Origin: Maribacter sp. MJ134
Lineage (GTDB): Bacteria > Bacteroidota > Bacteroidia > Flavobacteriales > Flavobacteriaceae
Assembly (NCBI RefSeq): GCF_003970695.1
Contig: NZ_CP034570.1
Coordinates: forward strand, 2,232,001 to 2,296,000
Reading direction: 5' to 3'
DNA: 64,000 bases
In this document: piece by piece, positions 36,847-45,168 of the stretch
Numbering within the stretch: the first letter of the stretch is position 1
How the letters are laid out: each line of letters begins with the position of its first letter
Position numbers and translations under genes: made by a program
Notes under the pieces: model-generated
What the model was told of the DNA's origin: nothing
Seen by the model: only the letters and a program-made list of their open reading frames with translations
Database searches by the model: none

Positions 36847-39681
36847 ATGGCCGATCAAAAAAGACTCTTTTTACTAGATGCATACGCATTAATTTTCCGT
36901 GGATATTACGCCCTGATCAAAAACCCTAGAATTAATTCCAAGGGTATGGATACCTCTGCCATAATGGGGTTTATGAATTCACTTTTTGATGTTATCAAGC
37001 GAGAAAAGCCAGACCACCTCGCCGTTTGCTTTGATAAAGGAGGTAGCTCAGAGCGCACGGAACTATTCCCAGAGTACAAGGCGAATCGTGACGAAACGCC
37101 AGATGCTATTAGAATTGCCATACCCTACATTCAGGATATTCTGAAGGCAATGCACATTCCCTCCGTGGTTTTAGAAGGCTGGGAGGCAGATGATATTATT
37201 GGAACATTGGCCAAACAAGCAGAAAAAGAGGATTATAAGGTATTTATGGTTACACCTGATAAGGATTTTGGCCAGCTGGTGTCCGAGAACATTTTTATGT
37301 ACCGTCCGGCAAGAATGGGCAATGGTATTGAAATTTGGGGAATTCCGGAAATCCAGAAACGTTTTGGTGTAGAACGGCCAGAACAGGTTATAGACTATTT
37401 GGGTATGATGGGCGATGCTAGTGACAATATCCCAGGATTACCGGGAGTAGGTGATAAAACCGCTAAAAAATTCATTGAAGAATTTGGGTCTATGGAAGGC
37501 CTGCTGGCCAATACCGATAAACTTAAGGGCAAAATGAAGGAGAAGGTAGAAGCAAATAAAGAACTTGGCTTGCTGTCTAAAAAATTGGCTACTATATGTA
37601 TAGACTGTGATGTTAGCTTTAACGCCGAGGACTATGAAATGTCCGTTCCGGATAATGAAAAAGTTCAGGAAATATTTGAAGAATTGGAATTTAGAAGACT
37701 CAAGGACCAATTCATTAAAATTTTCTCCGGAGCCTCTGAGGAAACTCCAACACAGGTAACGGGTACAGAAACGGCTAAAAAAGTCAATACAGCTGCGGGC
37801 AGTGGACAGTTTTCCCTATTTGGAGGCAATGGTGCCTCCCCCGCGACCATAAAAGATAGTTCCAGCAGGAACACTATTAAGGATATACCACATGCCTATC
37901 AAAGTGTTGCCCCTGGTATGGCCATGAAACTATTCCTACAGAATCTAATGAAACAAACATCGGTATGCTTTGATACCGAGACGACCGGACTAGATCCCTT
38001 AACGGCAGAATTGGTGGGTATTGCTTTCTCTTGGGAAGCTACCAAGGGCTTTTATGTGCCATTTCCAGAAGACAAAAATGCCGCACAAGCCTTGATTGAG
38101 GAACTCCGTCCGTTCTTTGAATCAAAGGAAATTGAGAAGGTAGGTCAAAATCTGAAGTATGATATTAAAGTTCTTGCCAAATACAACATTGCAGTAAAAG
38201 GCAAACTTTTTGACACCATGTTGGCGCACTATCTTATAAATCCTGATATGAGACATAATATGGATGTCCTCGCAGAAACTTACCTTAATTATACGCCCGT
38301 TTCCATTACGGAACTAATTGGCAAAAAAGGAAAGAACCAGCTAAGTATGCGCGATGTTCCCCTGGAAAAGCAGACCGAATATGCAGTAGAAGATGCCGAC
38401 ATTACTTTTCAACTTGCACAACATTTTAGACCGGAATTAAAGTCGGCCAATACGGAAAAACTATTTCAAGATATAGAAATCCCTTTACTTCGGGTCTTAG
38501 CGGATATGGAACTAGAGGGTATTAATTTAGACAAGCAGTTCCTGAACTCCCTTTCCTCGGATTTGAACAATGATATCGCCTCTTTGGAAAAGAAGATTTA
38601 CGCAGATGCGGGAGAGGAATTCAACATCGGTTCCCCTAAACAATTGGGAGAGATACTCTTTAACAAACTAAAATTAGTAGATAAACCAAAAAAGACCAAA
38701 ACAGGTCAATACTCTACCGCAGAAGATGTTCTTTCTTATTTGGCAAAGGATCATGAAATTATCCAGAACGTTTTGGATTATCGCGGGCTATCCAAACTAA
38801 AAAGTACCTATGTAGACGCCCTTCCCGAGCAAGTGGAACCTACAACGGGTCGTGTGCATACGGACTACATGCAAACCGTAGCGGCCACGGGTCGTTTAAG
38901 CAGTAACAATCCCAATTTACAGAATATCCCAATTAGAACGGAGCGCGGACGACAGGTAAGAAAAGCGTTCATCCCAAGAAATGAAGAGCACATCCTACTG
39001 GCTGCGGATTATTCCCAGATAGAATTACGAATTATAGCGGCATTGAGTGAAGAAACCACAATGATAGAAGCATTTAAGAACGGAGAGGATATCCACGCCT
39101 CTACGGCCTCCAAAGTGTTTAATGTGCCCATTGAAGAGGTGACAAGAGAACAACGAAGCAATGCCAAAACCGTGAACTTTGGCATCATCTATGGTGTTTC
39201 TGCATTTGGCCTAAGTAACCAAACCGACTTATCTCGTTCCGAAGCAAAAGAACTTATTGATACCTATTACAAGACCTACCCAAAACTCAGGAACTATATG
39301 GGCGAGCAGGTAGATTTTGCCCGTGATAACGGATATGTCCAGACCGTACTTGGAAGACGAAGGTACTTAAAGGACATTAATGGTAGTAATGCCATCGTTC
39401 GTGGTGCGGCAGAACGTAATGCCGTGAACGCTCCCATACAGGGAAGCGCCGCAGATATTATTAAAATTGCAATGATCAATATTCATAAAAAATTAGAACA
39501 GGGTAATTATACCTCTAAAATGCTATTGCAAGTACATGATGAATTGGTTTTTGACATCTACAAACCCGAATTGGATGAGCTTAAGGTGCTCATAAAAGAT
39601 GAAATGGAAAATGCTTATAAAATTGCCGTTCCCTTGGACGTAGAAGTAGGATTGGGCGAAAATTGGCTAGAAGCGCATTAA
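36847..39681 (+). CDS. polA: DNA polymerase I
   Basis: A 944-residue repair and Okazaki-fragment polymerase. All three parts are present: 5'-3' exonuclease/FEN domain (1-290, with GWEADDIIG and DNIPGLPGVGDKTA), a 3'-5' proofreading domain (about 345-530) with the intact acidic motif DTETTGLD near residue 375, and the family A polymerase (about 560-944) with DYSQIELR near 721, the O-helix region RSNAKTVNFGIIYG and the C-motif HDE near 896. A bidirectional terminator follows directly. Confidence 0.98.
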   Translation: MADQKRLFLLDAYALIFRGYYALIKNPRINSKGMDTSAIMGFMNSLFDVIKREKPDHLAVCFDKGGSSERTELFPEYKANRDETPDAIRIAIPYIQDILKAMHIPSVVLEGWEADDIIGTLAKQAEKEDYKVFMVTPDKDFGQLVSENIFMYRPARMGNGIEIWGIPEIQKRFGVERPEQVIDYLGMMGDASDNIPGLPGVGDKTAKKFIEEFGSMEGLLANTDKLKGKMKEKVEANKELGLLSKKLATICIDCDVSFNAEDYEMSVPDNEKVQEIFEELEFRRLKDQFIKIFSGASEETPTQVTGTETAKKVNTAAGSGQFSLFGGNGASPATIKDSSSRNTIKDIPHAYQSVAPGMAMKLFLQNLMKQTSVCFDTETTGLDPLTAELVGIAFSWEATKGFYVPFPEDKNAAQALIEELRPFFESKEIEKVGQNLKYDIKVLAKYNIAVKGKLFDTMLAHYLINPDMRHNMDVLAETYLNYTPVSITELIGKKGKNQLSMRDVPLEKQTEYAVEDADITFQLAQHFRPELKSANTEKLFQDIEIPLLRVLADMELEGINLDKQFLNSLSSDLNNDIASLEKKIYADAGEEFNIGSPKQLGEILFNKLKLVDKPKKTKTGQYSTAEDVLSYLAKDHEIIQNVLDYRGLSKLKSTYVDALPEQVEPTTGRVHTDYMQTVAATGRLSSNNPNLQNIPIRTERGRQVRKAFIPRNEEHILLAADYSQIELRIIAALSEETTMIEAFKNGEDIHASTASKVFNVPIEEVTREQRSNAKTVNFGIIYGVSAFGLSNQTDLSRSEAKELIDTYYKTYPKLRNYMGEQVDFARDNGYVQTVLGRRRYLKDINGSNAIVRGAAERNAVNAPIQGSAADIIKIAMINIHKKLEQGNYTSKMLLQVHDELVFDIYKPELDELKVLIKDEMENAYKIAVPLDVEVGLGENWLEAH

Positions 39682-39709
39682 AAAAAGGCATCCATTGGGA
39701 TGCCTTTTA
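39681..39709. terminator. Bidirectional terminator between polA and the 186-residue gene
   Basis: AAAAGGCATCC and GGATGCCTTTT pair around ATTG; the run of As at the left makes a T tract for minus-strand transcripts. The polA stop abuts it. Confidence 0.85.
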
Positions 39710-39729
39710 CAATATAAACCAAATTAACT

Positions 39730-40290
39730 TTAACCCATATTACCGGCCAATCTCGGAAATTGCGCTTTTTTCCTTTTTACCCAATCCTTAAGAAAAGTGA
39801 AGGGACTGGTAACCTGCCTAGGAGCTAGATTGAACCAAAGTTTTATTTCAGTCTTCTCATCATTCTTAAGCATAAGTTCATTTTCCATGGTAAAATCGAA
39901 ATAATCAAAACTAGATACAGCTCTTACCGACCCATCACTAAGCGTGAATTCCGCATTTTTTCTATCAAAGTATACTCTTAATATACTGTAGGTGCCAGGT
40001 TTCCATGAAACAACATCCGATGATTTCAAAAAATGACCTGAAGACATTCCTTTAATCTTTACTGAATTTTGACCGGGAAAATCCAATATACGCTGCTCGT
40101 TTCCTTTGCCATCTATAACTGCTAACTTAGTAATGTTCAAATCTAGTTCCGAAACCCTGTAACTATGTAATAAGGTATTTTTTAATACTATCTCTTTGAG
40201 TTTCTTGTCATGCGCATACCATTGCCTAACTACATCGAAGCCAAATGGGGTCATGGTCCAAATTGGTGGATAAAATCTTGTTTTTTCCAT
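39730..40290 (-). CDS. Hypothetical protein
   Basis: A 186-residue protein I do not recognise. No signal peptide or membrane helix is visible, so it is probably cytoplasmic. It looks beta-rich, with many aromatic residues (SSFDYFDFTMEN, KLWFNLAPRQV) and a basic C-terminus (WVKRKKAQF). It has its own likely promoter at 40317-40348 and shares the polA terminator. A shadow of another frame is unlikely, given normal codon use and the promoter/terminator pair around it. Confidence 0.65.
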   Translation of the reverse strand: MEKTRFYPPIWTMTPFGFDVVRQWYAHDKKLKEIVLKNTLLHSYRVSELDLNITKLAVIDGKGNEQRILDFPGQNSVKIKGMSSGHFLKSSDVVSWKPGTYSILRVYFDRKNAEFTLSDGSVRAVSSFDYFDFTMENELMLKNDEKTEIKLWFNLAPRQVTSPFTFLKDWVKRKKAQFPRLAGNMG

Positions 40291-40621
40291 AATACATTGT
40301 ATTTAATTATACATTGCAAAATTATGTCCCTACAATACCATCAAACAACTACAAAATTATCCACTATATGTTCAATATTAACTTTGTAATCATATAATAT
40401 AGAAAAAATGGTTAATTTAAGACACTTTACAATATTTCACCTTGCGTAAAATTCCCACTAATCAGAACAATTTTCATCAACATGTTCTACCGCTGGCACA
40501 AGTAATTGCCTGAAAGTCAGTTTTCTTAACTGTTAAACATTCTTAAAGAATACACTATTGTTAATCCAAATCCGTTGCATATAGACTGTTCTCACTTAAT
40601 ATGTACGAATCAGGTTTAACT
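40291..40621. other. Intergenic region between two divergent genes
   Basis: About 330 bp, AT-rich. It holds the candidate promoter of the minus-strand 186-residue gene at 40317-40348. On the plus strand a TAACTTTG lies at 40379-40386 without a matching TTG. I see no RNA gene or repeat. Confidence 0.6.
40317..40348 (-). promoter_or_regulatory. Candidate promoter of the 186-residue gene
   Basis: Minus-strand TAATTTTG (40317-40324), with TTTG 17 bp or TTG 21 bp upstream, fits the Bacteroidota consensus. The element ends 26 bp before the ATG. Confidence 0.55.
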
Positions 40622-40954
40622 ATGAAAAAGTATATTGTACTCGCTTTGTTCCTATTTCTCTTTGTTGGAACTGGACTAGCCCAATCCAATGAGATTTTGA
40701 ACGCAGTACAGAGCGAGCAAATAAAAGTCTTTCCAAATCCGGCTACGAGCATTATAAACGTATTGGGGCTTCAAAATTCAAAAAGTGCAGCGATTGTGGT
40801 CTCGGATGTATACGGTAATGTAGTGTTACAACATAATTGGGAAATAAAGAACAAAGCTTTGAACATTCCTGTTGCCAATTTACAAAAGGGGATCTACGTC
40901 ATTTTCATTCAGTCTTCCGAACAAAATGTTCAAACAAAGTTTTACAAACAATAA
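40622..40954 (+). CDS. Small secreted protein consisting mainly of a type IX secretion sorting domain
   Basis: A 110-residue protein from the ATG at 40622, which starts the signal peptide directly (MKKYIVLALFLFLFVGTGLAQ); an upstream ATG would add seven residues. After about 14 residues comes a type A C-terminal sorting domain: VFPNPATSIINV, then IVVSDVYGNVV, LNIPVANLQKGIYVIFI and a basic C-terminus KFYKQ. These domains direct proteins through the type IX system to the cell surface. Almost no cargo is left, so it is either a tiny surface peptide or a remnant of a longer gene. Confidence 0.8.
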   Translation: MKKYIVLALFLFLFVGTGLAQSNEILNAVQSEQIKVFPNPATSIINVLGLQNSKSAAIVVSDVYGNVVLQHNWEIKNKALNIPVANLQKGIYVIFIQSSEQNVQTKFYKQ

Positions 40955-40960
40955 CAAAAC

Positions 40961-40990
40961 AAAAAAGCCCTCTTAAAAAGAAGGCTTTAT
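40961..40990. terminator. Bidirectional terminator
   Basis: AAAGCC-C-TCTT and AGA-A-GGCTTT form a stem with one C-A mismatch, with an A6 run on the left serving as T tract for the minus strand. It separates the sorting-domain gene from the convergent lipoprotein gene. Confidence 0.75.
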
Positions 40991-41010
40991 ATCTTATTGT
41001 CTATTGTAGA

Positions 41011-41514
41011 TTATCTCTTTCTAAAAATCAACTCCCCACTATCGTCAAAGTTGGGAATTTCCAAATCAGCAGCATCAACCGTCATTATATCCCCCTGAAT
41101 AAGCACATCCACATTAATAGTATCGCCGTTCATATCCACAATACTTACCACACTTCCATCAAAGGTATAGGTGCTAGACTCCGAATCGGACTCTGTTGGG
41201 CAGGGAACATCCAAACCAGTTGCAGTGGCATTCACTTCAACGAAATTAGCTGCGTTAGTAGCCTCGGCCGTTAAGTCCTCATTAAACTGCAGGGTTATAA
41301 TGTAACAATCCTTATCAGTAAGGAAATCTAAAATTTGTTTACCAAATTTTGCGTCATCACTAGCTGTAGTATTATCTATTACAAGCTCTGTTGCATCCCA
41401 AGTACCGATTATAGCGCTTGGTGAAGAGTCCATGCTATCCGAATCCTTATCCGAACTACAAGAGAACAATAGCGATACGAGTGCTATGGAACCACATATT
41501 TTCTTTAACATCAT
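41011..41514 (-). CDS. Lipocalin-like lipoprotein
   Basis: A 167-residue lipoprotein: signal ending SLLFSC, then a Ser/Asp-rich spacer (SSDKDSDSMDSS). IIGTWDATELVID opens the lipocalin-like beta barrel seen in many small Bacteroidota lipoproteins, ending with GELIFRKR. Two cysteines (CYIITL, VPCP) could form a disulfide. Ligand and role are unknown. A second ATG three bases downstream is an equally likely start. Confidence 0.75.
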   Translation of the reverse strand: MMLKKICGSIALVSLLFSCSSDKDSDSMDSSPSAIIGTWDATELVIDNTTASDDAKFGKQILDFLTDKDCYIITLQFNEDLTAEATNAANFVEVNATATGLDVPCPTESDSESSTYTFDGSVVSIVDMNGDTINVDVLIQGDIMTVDAADLEIPNFDDSGELIFRKR

Positions 41515-41833
41515 TCTTAGTTTTGATTATCAATCACATAAAACGAAGAATAAACGGGATTATTTCGTCTCCCAACCTTAATTACATGAGAGTATCTAAT
41601 ATTTTCAGAAAATTATATGAAATAAGAAAAGATTTTCCAAAGGCAAAGAAGCTAGAGAGTACCCTATAAAAAACATAATTTACGTTTCATTTTGGATTTT
41701 GAATACCCTTGAAACAGAAGTCAAAAAAATCTATAAAATAATAAGAACTAACTATTTGCAATTACACTTAATTAGTGTACATTTGCACCCCGTTTAACGG
41801 GATTGATTACATTAATAGTTAAAAATAGCAGTA
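41515..41833. other. Intergenic region upstream of rplM
   Basis: About 320 bp of AT-rich DNA between divergent genes. Apart from the strong rplM promoter at 41755-41785 I find nothing coding or structured in it. Confidence 0.6.
41755..41785 (+). promoter_or_regulatory. Promoter of rplM-rpsI
   Basis: TTTG (41755-41758), 19-bp spacer, TACATTTG (41778-41785): an exact match to the Bacteroidota consensus. Transcription should begin near 41792, leaving a leader of about 40 nt. Confidence 0.88.
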
Positions 41834-42289
41834 GTGGATACATTAAGTTACAAAACCATTTCGGCCAATAAAACAAACGTAGACAAGCGTTGGTTATTAG
41901 TGGATGCCGAGGGAGAAGCTTTAGGACGTTTGTCTTCTAAAGTCGCTAATTTGTTGAGAGGAAAACACAAACCAAATTTTACCCCACATGTTGATTGTGG
42001 CGATAATGTGGTTATCATTAATGCGGAAAAGGTGACACTTAGTGGCAACAAATGGACCGACAAGGAATATTTAAGATATACAGGTTACCCAGGTGGACAG
42101 CGATCAACGACTGCTAGAGAACTATTAGAAAAAAACCCTGCAAGTATTGTAGAAAGAGCTGTAAAAGGAATGTTGCCTAAGAATAAACTAGGAGCGGAAC
42201 TTTTTAGAAATCTTAAAGTATACGTTGGTACGGAGCACGGACAAGAAGCACAAAAACCGACTGCGGTTAATTTAAAAGATCTTAAGTAA
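41834..42289 (+). CDS. rplM: 50S ribosomal protein L13
   Basis: Early-assembling large-subunit protein, 151 residues. Typical stretches are WLLVDAEGEALGRLSS, LRGKHKPNFTPHVDCGDNVVIINAEKV-like core, and GMLPKNKLG. Translation starts at a GTG (41834); no better ATG exists and the N-terminus fits flavobacterial L13. The last base of its TAA is the first base of the rpsI ATG, so the genes are coupled. Confidence 0.97.
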   Translation: MDTLSYKTISANKTNVDKRWLLVDAEGEALGRLSSKVANLLRGKHKPNFTPHVDCGDNVVIINAEKVTLSGNKWTDKEYLRYTGYPGGQRSTTARELLEKNPASIVERAVKGMLPKNKLGAELFRNLKVYVGTEHGQEAQKPTAVNLKDLK

Positions 42290-42675
42290 TGGATACAATT
42301 CACAAAATCGGAAGAAGAAAAACGGCCGTTGCCAGAATTTATCTTTCTGAAGGAAAAGGAAACATCGTAATAAACAATAAAGACTTAAACGATTATTTCC
42401 CAACTGCGACATTACAGTATAAAGTAAAACAGCCTTTTACCCTAACAGGTACAGATGACACTTATGATGTTAAGGTTAATGTATACGGCGGCGGAATCAC
42501 TGGACAAGCCGAAGCTATTAGATTGGCTATTTCAAGAGCAATCTGTGAAATTGATGCTGAAAACAGAATTACACTTAAACCAGAAGGTCTATTAACCAGA
42601 GACCCAAGAATGGTAGAACGTAAGAAATTCGGTCAGAAAAAAGCTCGTAAGAAATTCCAGTTCTCTAAGCGTTAA
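42289..42675 (+). CDS. rpsI: 30S ribosomal protein S9
   Basis: 128 residues, ordinary length. The N-terminal IGRRKTAVARIYL and the C-terminal basic tail KKARKKFQFSKR, which reaches the P-site tRNA, are both present. Coupled to rplM by a one-base overlap and followed by a strong terminator hairpin. Confidence 0.98.
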   Translation: MDTIHKIGRRKTAVARIYLSEGKGNIVINNKDLNDYFPTATLQYKVKQPFTLTGTDDTYDVKVNVYGGGITGQAEAIRLAISRAICEIDAENRITLKPEGLLTRDPRMVERKKFGQKKARKKFQFSKR

Positions 42676-42688
42676 ACAAGAAATTATC

Positions 42689-42725
42689 AGGTGCTTCTCT
42701 CAAGAAGCACCTTTATTATATTTTT
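42689..42725 (+). terminator. Terminator after rpsI
   Basis: AGGTGCTTCT and AGAAGCACCT form a perfect 10-bp stem with a CTCA loop, followed by TTATTATATTTTT. rpsB starts about 165 bp further, so it may also let part of the transcription through. Confidence 0.85.
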
Positions 42726-42889
42726 AACTAGTTCATTGAAAGTTCCGTTAGAGGAACAATTAAAAATCCTTGAATTCTGCTAAGAAAGCAAGGTAAATTA
42801 GTTTAGCATCTAAATGTTGAAGGCTTTTCACTTTATATGAAATACCACTTCAGCATTGCTAATTCAAAAGAACGTAAACTAAATTTAAA

Positions 42890-44056
42890 ATGGCGAAAGT
42901 CGAAGTAAAACAATTATTAGAAGCAGGTGTGCATTTTGGCCACCTTACCAGAAAGTGGAATCCGAACATGGCTCCTTACATCTACATGGAGCGTAACGGT
43001 ATACACGTAATCAATCTTTACAAAACTGTTGCAAAAATGGACGAGGCTAACGAAGCCTTGAGCAAAATTGCAGCATCCGGACGTAAGATTCTTTTCGTAG
43101 CCACTAAAAAGCAAGCAAAAGACATCGTTGCAGAAAAAGCAGCAAATGTGAACATGCCGTACATCACAGAAAGATGGCCAGGTGGTATGCTTACCAATTT
43201 TGTGACCATCAGAAAAGCCGTTAAGAAAATGGCTATGATCGACAGAATGAAAAAAGATGGTACCTTTCTTACGCTTTCGAAAAAAGAGCGTTTGCAAGTA
43301 GACCGTTTACGTGCAAAACTAGAGAAGAACTTAGGTTCTATCTCCGAGATGACACGTTTGCCCGGTGCTTTATTCATAGTAGATACCATGCGTGAGCACA
43401 TTGCGGTCAAAGAAGCACAAAAATTGAATATTCCAATTTTTGCCATGGTAGACACCAACTCCGATCCAAGAGATGTAGATTATTTGATTCCTTCCAATGA
43501 TGACGCGTCTAAATCCATAGACATTATCATGACGCAAGTTACCAATGCCGTTGCAGAAGGTCTTGCGGAACGTAAGTCTGAAAAAGGAGAAAAAGAACCT
43601 AAGAAAGAGGCCAAAAAGGAAGAGGCTCCCAAAAAGGAGGTAAAGGAAAAATTAGCTCCAACTCCAGAAACTGTTGAAACTGAAGCACCTCCTGTGGTAG
43701 CTAAAGCAACAGAGATAAAAGTAGATGTTGAAGCCACTAAGGAGGCCGTAGCAGAAGAAAAAAAGGAAGCTCCTAAGAAAGACGCCAAGGCAAAAACCGC
43801 AAAGGTAGATGACCTAACCAAAATTGAGGGGGTTGGTCCAAAAGCTGCGGAAGCCTTGACCAACGCAGGACTTGAAACTTTTGCCAAAGTTGCAAAAGCT
43901 GATGCCGATAAGATGAAAGAAATTTTAACGGAAGCAAGTTCTAGAATGGCTCATTTAGACCCAACCTCTTGGCCTAAGCAAGCTCAAATGGCTGCTGATG
44001 GAAAATGGGACGAGTTAAAAGAATGGCAAGATAATGTAAAGGGAGGCGTTGAATAA
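42890..44056 (+). CDS. rpsB: 30S ribosomal protein S2 with a long C-terminal extension
   Basis: The S2 core (residues 1 to about 228) is standard: GVHFGHLTRKWNPNM, ERWPGGMLTNF, LPGALFIVDT and FAMVDTNSDP. Then comes an 80-residue Lys/Glu/Ala-rich linker (KEPKKEAKKEEAPKKE) and a folded C-terminal module (307-388) with DDLTKIEGVGPKAAEAL, LETFAKVAKAD and SWPKQAQMAADGKW, of the helix-hairpin-helix type. With 388 residues it is about 150 longer than usual S2. The module is very like the tail of ActC in this window. First gene of rpsB-tsf. Confidence 0.96.
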   Translation: MAKVEVKQLLEAGVHFGHLTRKWNPNMAPYIYMERNGIHVINLYKTVAKMDEANEALSKIAASGRKILFVATKKQAKDIVAEKAANVNMPYITERWPGGMLTNFVTIRKAVKKMAMIDRMKKDGTFLTLSKKERLQVDRLRAKLEKNLGSISEMTRLPGALFIVDTMREHIAVKEAQKLNIPIFAMVDTNSDPRDVDYLIPSNDDASKSIDIIMTQVTNAVAEGLAERKSEKGEKEPKKEAKKEEAPKKEVKEKLAPTPETVETEAPPVVAKATEIKVDVEATKEAVAEEKKEAPKKDAKAKTAKVDDLTKIEGVGPKAAEALTNAGLETFAKVAKADADKMKEILTEASSRMAHLDPTSWPKQAQMAADGKWDELKEWQDNVKGGVE

Positions 44057-44127
44057 ACGAAACTCTCTTCGCTAAATAGATTTAAGAACAGTCTCCTCAT
44101 TTAAGAGGAACTATAAAATACAAGACA

Positions 44128-45093
44128 ATGGCAAAAATTACCGCCGCAGAAGTAAATAAATTAAGAAAAGCTACAGGAGCCGGGATGATGGATTGCAAAA
44201 ATGCTTTAGTTGAGGCTGAAGGGGATTTTGACAAAGCAATCGAAGTTCTTCGTAAAAAAGGACAGAAAGTGGCAGCCAAAAGAGCCGATAGAGATTCTTC
44301 TGAAGGAGCTGCAATAGCTAAAATAAATGCAGATAACACCGCCGGTGTAGCACTAGTTTTAGGATGTGAGACTGATTTTGTGGGTAAGAACGAAAATTTC
44401 GTAGCCCTAGCCAACGATCTCGCTGAAATTGCTTTGAACCACGATTCCAAAGAAGCCTTGTTAGCTGCTGATTTTGGAGGCATGACCGTTACCGAGAAAT
44501 TAATTGAGCAAACCGGCGTTATAGGCGAAAAACTAGAAATTACGGCTTTTGAGAAATTAGAAGCACCTTACGTTGGTTCCTATGTTCATATTAATAAAAT
44601 AGCAGCACTCGTAGGATTATCGTCCAAAGTTGATAATGCTGAGGTCTTAGTTAAAGATTTAGCTATGCAAGTTGCCTCTATGGGAGCAACGACTCTTTCT
44701 TATAAAGATTTTGATGCAGCCTTTGTAGCCTCTGAAACAGAAGCAAGGATTGCTGTTATCGAAAAAGACAATGAAGAGTTGGGTCGCTTAGGTAAAACCC
44801 TGAAGAATGTACCTCAGTACATTTCAAGAGCGCAATTAACCGACGAGGTCTTGGCTAAGGCAGAAGAAGATGCCAAAGCGCAATTAAAGGCAGAAGGAAA
44901 ACCAGAACAGATTTGGGATAAAATCCTTCCAGGTAAAATGGAACGTTTCATTTCTGACAATACTACTTTAGATCAAGAACAATGTTTGCTTGACCAAAAT
45001 TTCATTAAGGATGAGAAGAAAAGTGTTGCAGATTATGTAGCATCATATGGAGATGTACACGTTACCGGATTTAAGCGTGCGACAGTAGGATAA
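44128..45093 (+). CDS. tsf: Elongation factor Ts
   Basis: Guanine nucleotide exchange factor for EF-Tu. The 321 residues begin with the UBA-like domain (VNKLRKATGAGMMDCKNAL), then ETDFVGKNENF and the dimerisation domain, closing with the VASYGDVHVTGFKRATVG C-terminus. It lies 71 bp after rpsB and ends before a bidirectional terminator. Confidence 0.98.
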   Translation: MAKITAAEVNKLRKATGAGMMDCKNALVEAEGDFDKAIEVLRKKGQKVAAKRADRDSSEGAAIAKINADNTAGVALVLGCETDFVGKNENFVALANDLAEIALNHDSKEALLAADFGGMTVTEKLIEQTGVIGEKLEITAFEKLEAPYVGSYVHINKIAALVGLSSKVDNAEVLVKDLAMQVASMGATTLSYKDFDAAFVASETEARIAVIEKDNEELGRLGKTLKNVPQYISRAQLTDEVLAKAEEDAKAQLKAEGKPEQIWDKILPGKMERFISDNTTLDQEQCLLDQNFIKDEKKSVADYVASYGDVHVTGFKRATVG

Positions 45094-45119
45094 TGATAGC
45101 ATTAGACTAACTCAAACTA

Positions 45120-45151
45120 AAAACCCTTAAGGTAATTCTTAAGGGTTTTTT
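45120..45151. terminator. Bidirectional terminator between tsf and the M61 peptidase gene
   Basis: AAAACCCTTAAG and CTTAAGGGTTTT pair perfectly (12 bp) around GTAATT, with T6 on the plus strand. Confidence 0.88.
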
Positions 45152-45168
45152 ATTGGTGATAATTTCCA

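Noticed and set aside
41418..41669. Plus-strand frame upstream of rplM
   Set aside because: Starts inside the antisense of the lipocalin-like gene, ends in AT-rich intergenic DNA and lacks any recognisable feature.
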